Origin: Siphlonurus alternatus | Lineage: Eukaryota; Arthropoda; Insecta; Ephemeroptera; Siphlonuridae | DNA length: 64,000 nucleotides | Direction: 5' to 3' | NCBI GenBank assembly: GCA_949825025.1 | Contig: OX463785.1 | Coordinates: 7,481,979-7,545,978, forward strand | Part shown: piece after piece, positions 1 to 58,600 of the stretch | Layout of the letters: each line of letters starts with the position of its first letter | Position numbering within the stretch: position 1 is the stretch's first letter | Translations under genes and position numbers: made by a program | The notes under the pieces: generated by a model | Database searches by the model: none | Seen by the model: the letters and a program-made list of their open reading frames with translations, nothing else | What the model was told of the DNA's origin: nothing

Positions 1-460
1 CAGTACATTTAATTAAGTTAGTAAAGAAGCAGAAGAATTGATTATTTGAACCACCCACATGATGAATTACAATTACAAAAGTAGACAATTTTTTAAATCT
101 TTGCTACGCCGTACTTTTAAAATAAAAGAGAAGTGACTGTAGAAAAAGTAAGATTCGTATTGTAAACAATAGTATTCAATAGAGGAGAATTGAAATTACA
201 GGAAACATAAAAACTACCACGACACAAAATCTAAAACTAAAACACATAAGACATTGAAACAAATTGGACAATCTATATACATCTAATTAAGAGAAACGTT
301 AAACATGCTAATTTTAAATATATTAATAATTGTTTTAAACAAGTTTAAATTGCTTTAGAATCCCACACGAGGAGTTAAGACTAAGTTTTTCTACGTTGCG
401 ACACACAACAAATCGTCTATCTAATCAAAGACTGGCAATGAAGCGTCGTCGTTTGTTTAC
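1..460. other. Amphiphysin-like intron 6, left edge
   Basis: AT-rich sequence left of the small exon. I see no further exon with fitting splice signals and phase before the window ends. Confidence 0.6.
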
Positions 461-48441
<47,981 letters not shown>

Positions 48442-48662
48442 CTTGGCTTCCCCTGCTGAAGAAGTGGTCCGCGAATCCACACGATCCTGCATCAAGCTAC
48501 ACTTGGAAACTGAAACTGAAAATATCAGCGGAATAAAGAATACAGAATTTTTAATTTTGTCGCTTACGCCATCTATCAGCAAATTTTATAACTTTTTAGT
48601 TGATGTTAAAATGTGTGGCAAAAGTTTGAAAACTGTTTACTATTAAAATTTTATCCTGCAGC

Positions 48663-48842
48663 CAGGCGCGGATCCAAGGGGGGGGGGGGGATGGGGGCGA
48701 TCGCCCCCCCCCCCCAAAGGTCCTGAAATACATTGAAGGTATTACCACCCACCACCCGTCACCCCCCCCCTCCCACCTCAAAATTTAACATTGCGGGATA
48801 GGGCACCACCCCTCCCACAGCCGCGGGCTGGATCCGCCCCTG
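48663..48842. mobile_element. hAT-type MITE upstream of amphiphysin-like exon 1
   Basis: CAGGCGCGGATCC to GGATCCGCCCCTG, 180 bp, flanked on both sides by the identical 8-mer CCTGCAGC (48655-48662 and 48843-48850). CAG...GGATCC ends with an 8-bp duplication are diagnostic of hAT elements. The interior is C-rich with long G and C runs. Confidence 0.9.
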
Positions 48843-49683
48843 CCTGCAGCAAGCACACAGATGTTCACCTCCGTGTTCCAACCAGTATTTTGGTCAATAT
48901 TTTCAGAGCTTCGCGGATTGTTGAAGCAACGAAAGCGCAATACATGCGCTACACTTTAAATTATAGCGGCACAGGCACCATGCACACTCAATTTCTGACA
49001 TTGATATAAATAATATATAAGACACAATTATAGAGGTATATTATAATATATACATAATTATTATATCAGTAATGACTCAAAGATGTATAAACTTTAGCTT
49101 TAAGTGGAGCTTCAACTATAATAATAATAATATTTAATTTAATCTCTCTACTAAAACACAGAGGGCAGGGGAGCAGAGACCATCAGGTTATAATATAAAT
49201 ATATTATTATAGTGACGGACTGACGGAACACTACACTTTTCAAATTCTCAATTTAAATATATGTAGATAATTAATTAATAATAATCACAATCATATATGA
49301 TGATTAATATTATAGATTCTCAGAATTTAGTTAATATATTTTTATTTATTTAACATTTAACACTTATTTAACATAATTATAAATTACAATTATTTGTTTA
49401 TAATTATATTCAAGCAAAACACACGTATTAATATAGAATATATTGCATAAGACAAAATAATTGTTATAGTCCCCAAGGTGAGTTTAGAAAACTCTTCCCG
49501 AAAAACTTCCTTCAACAAACTTTGTAAATTTACCCAAAATTTCTCTGGTTAATTTTGCTATAGCTTAATTACAATACAGAAAAAAATATATTGAATTTAC
49601 AAAGGAAACTTAAATAATAATAATTATATTAATGCATCTGAAAATTTGCACTCAGAGACAAAAAAAAAAAAATAATAATAAGA

Positions 49684-50039
49684 TTAAGGGTAAGGTAACG
49701 CCACCAATGTTAAAAAAAGTCCCTCACACAAAAATTCTGAAACAAATTTAAAATGTTCTCCTCTACATCCCCTATCAGTAGTTAAAATATCAGGTATACA
49801 AATACGATCTAGTTTTTGAGTTATGAATTTTTAAAGTTGACTAATTTAACATGGGAATTCCATTTCTCCATGTTAAATTAGCCAACTTTAAAAATTCATA
49901 ACTCAAAAACTAGATCGTATTTGTATACCTGATATTTTAGTTACTGATAGGGGGTGTAGAGGAGAACATTTTAATTTTTTTTTCAGAATTTTTGTGTGAG
50001 GGATTTTTTTTAACATTGGTGGCGTTACCTTACCCTTAA
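49684..50039. mobile_element. TTAA-MITE family E
   Basis: A 356-bp foldback from TTAAGGGTAAGGTAACGCC to GGCGTTACCTTACCCTTAA. The arms are nearly identical through TTTTTGAGTTATGAATTTTT up to a short centre near 49855-49866. Confidence 0.9.
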
Positions 50040-50301
50040 TAGAAAAAAAATTAACATTTATTATAATTAATTTCTAAGTTTTATATAGTTTTGTTAACTA
50101 AATTCATATAATTATGGTAATTTTGGTTATTATAATATGGTAAACTTAATATTTATATATTTATTTGTCTTTACATGGCAAAAGTTAAGACAAGAATGCC
50201 TTTTTTATCTCTAACCAAAATAGTTTTAATACAACAATATAGAAATGAAATGTTTCATCAACATATATATATATGATACAGAGTATTTCATTATGATGAT
50301 G

Positions 50302-50385
50302 TACTATCGGAACCAAAAAGGTGTGCCCCTCTCCTTATGGGAGTTATATGCTATTCAGGGGCACACCTTTTTGGTTCCGATAGTA
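50302..50385. repeat. 84-bp perfect foldback
   Basis: Arms of 29 bp, starting TACTATCGGAACCAAAAAGG, pair perfectly with the mirror ending CCTTTTTGGTTCCGATAGTA around a 26-nt loop. Perfect pairing implies recent origin or constraint. Confidence 0.88.
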
Positions 50386-50709
50386 GTTGCTTTTTGTGTG
50401 TACTCGATCACTTCAATTAAAATGCAAATCAACCTCATTAGCTAGCTCTCTGGTATATATAATATATTTAACTTTTTACTGCAGTTAAATCAAATCCAGC
50501 TGCCAAAGAAACCAGGTTGATATTGGTATACACATAAACTTAATTAATTTTTGCACATATATATATACATAATATTGTTATATAATGTTATATTATGACA
50601 ATTAATCTCAATGTTTTAATTCTAATAATTCATAAATTGATTTTTGTTTAATGTTAAAATATATGAATAATAATTGTATAATATATTAATAATACATAAT
50701 TATATATTA

Positions 50710-50713
<4 letters not shown>

Positions 50714-50760
<47 letters not shown>
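50714..50760. repeat. TA microsatellite
   Basis: About 47 bp of pure TA repeats in a very AT-rich stretch between the two genes. Confidence 0.95.
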
Positions 50761-50761
<1 letters not shown>

Positions 50762-51546
50762 TTTTAAGGATTTAGCTATTTTTACAGTGCAGTGAACTCA
50801 ATTATTACATAACTAAGTGTTTTTTTAGCAAGTTAAAATATTAATTATATATTATATTTATTACATAATTAAATATGATAACATATTTGTTTTATAATAC
50901 ATATTATGTTATTGGATTTTACAACACTTTATTTCTAGCTATTATATGCAGTAATTATATAACATGGAAGATTAAACATAAAATTGGCCGGGAAACAAAA
51001 AAAAAAAAACAAAAAACAAAAAAAAAAAAAGGCCTTGAAACGAAAGAATCAAAACATTCCTGCTTAAAATAATTGTATTATTAATTTATATTTCAAATTA
51101 TACTTCAACCATTAAATATTAAGTACAGCAGTCTATACTCTCTGTACTGGCTACTGATTATTATATATAATATATAAACAAACTAAATACTAAAAGTTAC
51201 TATAAAAATCTGATTAATTATTATTATACATTATATTAACTAATTAATTATTAACTTTAATTATTATAAAGAAACCTGCAGTATATATATTTTTTAACCT
51301 GCATCTCTATTTTCATTTTCTTCTCATCATTTTATAAATGCTTTTGCTTAATAAATGCATGTGAATATGTTTTTTATCGAAATATTTAAGAAAGTATATA
51401 ATTGTTCATAATTAAGCCACACATATTTTGTACTTCAATTGCCACACTTATTTTTTTTTTTTCTACTTATACAGTGTAACAGACAATCTCCATGATTATT
51501 TTTAATGCATAATTAATAAACCGGATTGAGCAAGGCGAAGATCTGG

Positions 51547-51549
<3 letters not shown>

Positions 51550-51620
<71 letters not shown>
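51550..51620. repeat. TA microsatellite
   Basis: About 71 bp of uninterrupted TA dinucleotides. Confidence 0.95.
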
Positions 51621-51625
<5 letters not shown>

Positions 51626-52301
51626 TAGTGTAAATTTTTTCCATTTTTTTTTTTTTTAAACTCTGACACCCCCGAATTTCATAAAATTAATGCTGCAATA
51701 AAGCACTCTGTTATGTCACAGTTTTGCATATAATATTTTTATATTTAAGACAAAAGAATACAAAATGGAATTATATTACTACTAGCTGCACGTATCATAT
51801 ATATAGTCTTAAATATATTTAAAAGACTACTATGACATTTCACAGAGTTTTGAAGCAAGATTTTAAAAAATAAAATGTATCGTGGGGTGGGGGAAAGGGG
51901 AGGGGGGAATGATATACTGTACGTAACTTTAAATCTTTTATCTACTTCATTCATTATGCATTAAAAAAAAATCACGGAGGTTTTGCATTTCATGCTGAAA
52001 CTATATACTGTAACAAAATATTTATGGTAGCTATAAAATACAAAATGTCTCACTATTAGCCATGCAGCATTGCCATAAAGTGAACAACTACATAATTATA
52101 TTATATTATATTATATTATAGCTAGCACTCCCGATGACATACAATACTTGCAGCAATTAATATGATGGCTGATTGATGGACTTAGCTCTTTATAATTACA
52201 TTGACCCAAGATATAATTAATAATTATAATATTTTTTCAGGTCTTATAATGTTTTACTTGTGATATATACATATATAATAAACTCTGATGTATATTCTAA
52301 T

Positions 52302-52307
52302 TTTATT
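52302..52307 (-). terminator. Candidate polyadenylation signal for the RRM gene
   Basis: AATAAA on the minus strand, about 180 nt past the stop codon. It is the first such hexamer I noticed after the stop. In DNA this AT-rich the motif arises often by chance. Confidence 0.4.
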
Positions 52308-52485
52308 GCTACTTAAGTATATTAAAATGCCTTTTCTTTCACCCTAGCTGTGCCAGTATCTGGTATAATTTGCAGCCAATTAAGGCAGCTAGTATTAAAC
52401 AAAACAAAATAGTAAATTTAATTTCACGTAGCTTAATATAGTTTATATTATAGTTGCTGAGGAAGATCTGGGATGCAGAAGCACT

Positions 52486-52574
52486 TTATCGACGCATGTA
52501 GTGGTAATCATATTGAGGGAGGGAGTCATACTGCGGGTGATGGGCAATTCGTGGACCGTAGTTGTACTGCATGC
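52486..52574 (-). CDS. RRM gene exon G: C-terminal Tyr/His-rich peptide and stop
   Basis: The acceptor is TGTTTACAG at 52575. Two bases join the G from exon F to make Gly, then MQYNYGPRIAHHPQYDSLPQ, YDYHYMRR and TAA. The aromatic, repeated QY(N/D) and YDYHY motifs recall the Tyr-rich tails of hnRNPs. Codon phase, acceptor quality and a fitting stop all support it as the last exon. Confidence 0.82.
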
Positions 52575-55500
52575 CTGTAAACAAACATATAACAATTTTA
52601 CTAAGGGTGAGATAATAACAGGTGCAGATCCAGGGGGGTGGCTGAGGGGGCTGCAGCCCCTCCCAAAATTTTGAATTTAACATGGCCAATATAGGCATTT
52701 TTTCCACTCCCAATTTTTTTCTTAACATTGTCCTTATGGCGACAGCCCCTCCCCCGAAATTTAATTCTGGATCCGGGCCTGGATAATAATGATGCATGTG
52801 CCCAATGTTAAAAATATTTTCATGCACAAATGAAAATTATGAAACACATATAATATCTTAAAATGTTCTCCTCTACATACACCCCATCAGTAGTAAAAAT
52901 TTAAAATATGAGGTACACAAATTCTATTTAGTTTTCAAGTTATGAATTTTTAAAGTCGACTCTACTTTAACATGGAGAAATGAAACTTATTCCATGTTAA
53001 ATGAGTCAACTTTAAAAATTATAATAACTTAAAAAGTAGATTAATTCAATTTGTACACCTAATATTTTAGCTAACTGATAAGATCGAGGTTTATAGAGGA
53101 GACAATTTTGAGACATGTTTCATAATTTTTATGCATGGGAAATTTTTTAACATTTGGCATACTGCGTCGATCATATCCTTAAACATTGAAAAACTGAAAA
53201 ACAAACAAAATTTTGACATTTTGAAAGGTAATAACAACACAAATAACTACGAGAACATCAATAAATATTTTTTTTATGCAAATTGGAAAAACAACAACAA
53301 AATCTACATACCTTAACCTTAATATATAATATATCAGTTAATTGTTTTATATTCATCATACAAAAAAAGCAAAGTTTATTCTTTATTCTATAGGGGATCG
53401 AAAAAAAGTAAAAAAAAGTATATACAGTATATGGTTTTTTAAATAAAGACAGATTATATTAAACAATGATATTGAAGGAGTAACAACAAGTTTATACTTT
53501 TATAAAATTCAATTATTGATGTAAACATATTTAAACTTAAGTCGGTTATAATTTCCCCCGGCCTTCAAAACCTTGAACTGTAAAATTAAATTTCACTTTT
53601 ATATTAAAAATATCACAATGATTACATACAGAGTTAGAGAAAATGACAAGGCATAATACATTTTAAATTCTTATTCCAATTTCTCTCCTGCATATAAAAT
53701 AAAGAAATATTTTCTGCAAATTGCTCATTATGTTACCAAAAATACTGTCCCCCACAGTGTCTTGTGTAAAATTTTGTTTGTGTTGTGTTCAAATTTAAAA
53801 ATATCTCCAGCCCTGCAGTGTAGAGAATGTGTCAATTAACTAAATAAAGTGAGTACAGGCACCAACAAAGAATTGCTACACAACGTACCCAATTCACAAT
53901 TTGAGTGTGCAGCCCCCTGCAAATCTTCAACACTGTGGCCCACCCTTGAACTCTCGGGGGGAGGTAGAAGTCCAAGTCCTTGCCTTGTTCTCATTGGGCA
54001 CATGGGAGGCAAGAGTTCATCATTTTTCCATGATGGAAAAGAGTCTGACCTCTTACGTTTTTGTGTACCTAAAATTGGAACTTGATGGGAGGGGTTTATG
54101 GACATGAGAGGTGGTGGTGTTGGAGTTGGTAAGAGTGCAGCCTTCGTGGAAGTGTGATGATCTGACGACGGAATGATTTGTGTTCTCGGAATTGAGTATC
54201 TCTCCATATTTATTTTTAGTGGTAATAAAGAATGCTGATTTTGAGTATTAAAAGGGAAATGATTGTCTGTATAAGGAGATTTAGACATAAGGGGTGAGAT
54301 AGCACTGTTATAATTAGGATTTGGCAAGAGTGCATTCATTAAAGGTGGAGGTTTCTGTTTGGAAATTGTAACCATCAGTGTTTCATCACAGGATTTAACA
54401 GTACGTAATGTTCTTTGCTTTTTTGGTGTTTTAACTTTTATAGCTTTAGCAGGAGCATGTTCTGCAGAAAAATTTAGAGTTTCTTGTAGACTAGCATTGT
54501 CATGACCAGCAGACTTTTTATTAATATAGGATACAAGATCATCAACTAGTGAGGTATTTTTTGTTGAAGATGACTGTGGGCTTGCATTTGAGACTAATTC
54601 AGTGCTCTTATTTTTGGTGTCATTTTCAGTGTCTGGAATTACTTTAATGTCATTGTCTAACAAACTTGTAATCTCTTTTTGATCTTTTTTATTCACTTCC
54701 ACTGAACAATGACACGATGAAGGGGATTCACAACCAAATTCACAGTAAAAAGGCATATTGGACGTTGGAATCTCATTTGAGTTAAATTCCAGTGTATTTA
54801 TCTTTGAACTCTCTTGATTGTCTTCAGTTACTTTAATATCATCATCAATTTCTGGAAATGTATTTTGTAATGCTGAAGAAAGATCATCAAGTAATACTGT
54901 TAACTTTTTATCAGCATCTTCGCCTTGGTCATTCCCTTCAGTTACAATACCAGAAAATTGATTTACAGGTAAAGAAAAAGGAGAAGAACACTTCACATTT
55001 TTACTCCAGTCATTTTCTGCAACGTTGTCGTCACTCAGATGTGGCTCACCTTCCATGGCGCTGGTGATTGTATGTGACGCCATACGCAGGCTTGAAACGG
55101 TCAGACGTAGCGCCTCGTAGCGCTTGAGAGCGTCTTCTTCAGACGTCATCATCGGTAGAGGGTCGTGTCTTTGGGGGATCTCTCGACGAGCCTGCGAAGC
55201 ATTCAAGGAATTTTTTGTGTCTTAGTTTTCTAGTGAAATGACTTTTCATTTTATAATTTATAATAATATTTATATTTTTTAATTGATTTTATAGAATGAT
55301 TTTATTTTAATCACTCACTTTTTGATAAGCTCCCCTTTGAATTTTTCCCCACATTATTTTTATAGTTTATGATTTTAAAATTGTTACCAAATTTTTTCAA
55401 CACAATTAAATATTCAGCAGCTCCTACACAATCCTTCTAGTAAAAGTTATATATTTATCTAGCTTCAAAAATAACTACTGTATATACATGAGCTCATGCA

Positions 55501-55588
55501 ATGACTAATGAATGCATGATCTTCAATTATATATAGGTTTATAACTCTATACTTTGCAAATAACAACTTGCTGCAGGTAATACGAAGG

Positions 55589-55668
<80 letters not shown>

Positions 55669-58600
55669 GCTGTGAATAATATAGTAAATAATATAGATCA
55701 TAATATAAATAATAAAATGGTTCATATACACATGATATTTATATATAATTATTATATCCATATATATTAATGCAAATCATAACATTGCATGCAAGAGGTT
55801 TAAATTTAACATTGATTCTTCATATGTTTTGAACGTATGTTCATGTAAGAAAAAAAAGTATGGACACTAGCTGTGTATATTGTACAAGTTTAATCTTTAC
55901 CTTCTTCCTGTTTAGCAGCTGCCTGCAGTCGCCACTCGGGTGGCTTGAGACGGACTCAAAGCTGCGACGCCTCACGGTGGGATGTTCTCTCTCCACCTGC
56001 TGTGATGAGACACCAGGGTCTAGGGGGCGTTGACAGCAGGGGCAGGGCACCATCACCACCCCGGATCCATCACACCGGCCACACTTTGCCTCGCGATTCA
56101 CTCCATGGGATGACTGTCAATATAAGATAGAACATTACAAAAATTTAAATCCTGAAATCACTATGTACAATTTTTCAAATTAAGTAAATAAATAAAATAA
56201 CCTGCATGTTAAGACTATCGATCAGAATCAAATTAATACGTAAATCATTCCTCATCCGGAATAATGAGCTATCTGCTTATCATGATCTCGTTGCAATAAT
56301 GAGTATGTGAGTGCGCAATTATGAGCTAGCTGTAAATCGGTATAAAATAAAGCTCATATAATATAATGGAGTATCAACCTCAATTTTTTCATTGCAGAAA
56401 TGGATACCAGTTGAGGGTGCAAAGTTATGCTACCCTGATTTTTTCAGATTTTTTACAGCCCTGGAAGTAAATCTTAAAAAATGATTGAAATTCCTTTTTG
56501 TGACGTCAGGAGGCGTCTCTTCTTAAGAAAAGGATAGGACTTGCCGCCGCATGATGTCACAAAAAGGACTTTCAATAATTTTTTAAAAATACTTCCAGGG
56601 CTGTAAAAAATCTGAAAAAAATCAGGGTAGCATAACTTTGTACCCTCTAATTGAATAAAAAAAAATTGAAGTCGATACTCCATTGCGCTTACCTGAAATA
56701 GCAGACAGCTTATTATTGCAACGAGATCATGGTAAGCAGATAGCTCATTATTATGGACAGGTACAAAATATGAACCCTTCAGACAGGAGATTGTTTATCA
56801 TTTTATATCTAAATACCTATATATTATGAATATCTATTTTATGTACTGTATATTCAACTTACATTAGACTGACTGTAGTGATCATCATCTTCCATCTGTT
56901 CCAGCTTTGGGTCAATGGCATAGCGAGAAGACTCGGGCTGATAATTTGACTCACGGCCTCTGTTGCTTGAGTGTCTGTCACCACTGGATGAGTGGCTTCT
57001 GTCTCTACGCGATGTACTAGGCCTATCACTGGAAGATGAGTACCTCTCGCTTGATGGTTTTCTGTCGCTTGATGGTTGTCTGTCACTGGATGAAAAGTAT
57101 CTGTCGCTTGATGGTTTCCTCTCACTGGATGAAAAGTACCTGTCGCTTGATAGTTGTCTGTCGCTGGATGAAAAGTACCTCTCGCTTGATAGTTTCCTCT
57201 CGCTGGATAAAAAGTACTTGTCGCTTGATGGTTTCATCTCGCTGGATGAAAAGTACCTCTCGCTTGATGGTTGTCTGTCGCTGGATGAAAAGTACCTGTC
57301 GCTGGATGACGAGTGGCTGTCGTTGAATGGCAAATATCTGTCATGACTACTAGATGTGTCGCTATGATGTCTGTCAGCACTGCCTGATGCATAGTATTTC
57401 TTTCTGCGACGACTGTCTTTGCGACGTGTGGCTTGCGGGTATTCAGTAGGAGCAAGGTCAAAGTCATAGTCATCGCCATGATTTATATTAGATTTTTTCA
57501 CCAGTACTACACTGTTACCAATAGTGTGTTTCATTCCCTTTACTGTAACACATAAAACATAATATTTGTAAGCAACATTTTTTTACACATATTTTTTTCA
57601 GATAGATAAAAAACTATAGCTTAGAGCAGTTAGAGCCTATCAAGTAGAATTTTATATAATGGAGTATTGTCCTCAATTTTTTTTATTGCAGAAATGGATA
57701 GAGGGTGTAAAGTTATGCTACCCTGATTTTTTTCAGATTTTTTTGAGACCTGGAACTATTTTTAAAAAATTATTGAAAGTCCTTTTTGTGACGTCACGCG
57801 GCGGCAAGTCCTATCTTTTTCTTAAGGAGCGGCGTCTAGTGACGTCACGAAAAGGACTTTCAATAATTTTTTAAAAATAGTTCCCGTGCTCTAAAAAATC
57901 TAAAAAAAATCAGGGTAGCATAACTTTGCACCCTCTATCCATTTCTGCAATAAAAAAATTTGAGGACAATACTCTATTATTTAAAAGGTTGTTAATTATT
58001 ATTTTAAATCTAAGATATAAAAACAAGTTAAGAAATTGGCCTTGCATTGTTAATTGAAAAGTGCAGGGAATAAGATAATAATGAAATTTATATCAAAGCT
58101 TTTAATTTGAACATAGGCCCCTAAAAGAATATTCAAATATAGAATAGAATCATTCGATTACATATATTAATATTTATCAAGTCAGAAATTCAAGCATCAA
58201 AACATATACATACAACAAGTCACACATGTTCTTATAACAACAGTAACAAAACAGTCATTATATTATCCCAAAAATATTACAAATAAATAATTTTATAACA
58301 AACATTTCTGATTTTTCTCTTTATAATAATTGAGAAATACATATTATATAAAAATAATTATTTTTGTAATTAAGGTTCCCAATATATATCTTAATTACGA
58401 GTATTTCAATCTGAACGAGCAAAGAATAAAAGTATAGCAGACCTCGTGACATAACTTCGACCACACTCACCAAGAACTTTGTCCACACTGTCATAGTCAT
58501 CAAACTTGATGAAGAAGTAGTCTTTCCTTTGTATAACCAGACTGTCGATAATTGTACCAAACCGACTGAAGTAACGGGAGTATTCAGCCTGCTTCTTCAT

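Larger units (their letters stand above)
48851..52301. other. Intergenic region between the two genes
   Basis: Extremely AT-rich, with MITE family E, the 84-bp hairpin and two TA microsatellites. It should include the promoter and 5' UTR of the amphiphysin-like gene, but no TATA box or initiator can be singled out in such sequence. Confidence 0.5.

Noticed and set aside
56963..57346. Plus-strand Leu/Ser/Asp-rich frame (LSLDGFLSLDEKYL-type)
   Set aside because: It is the antisense shadow of the SDR coding repeat.
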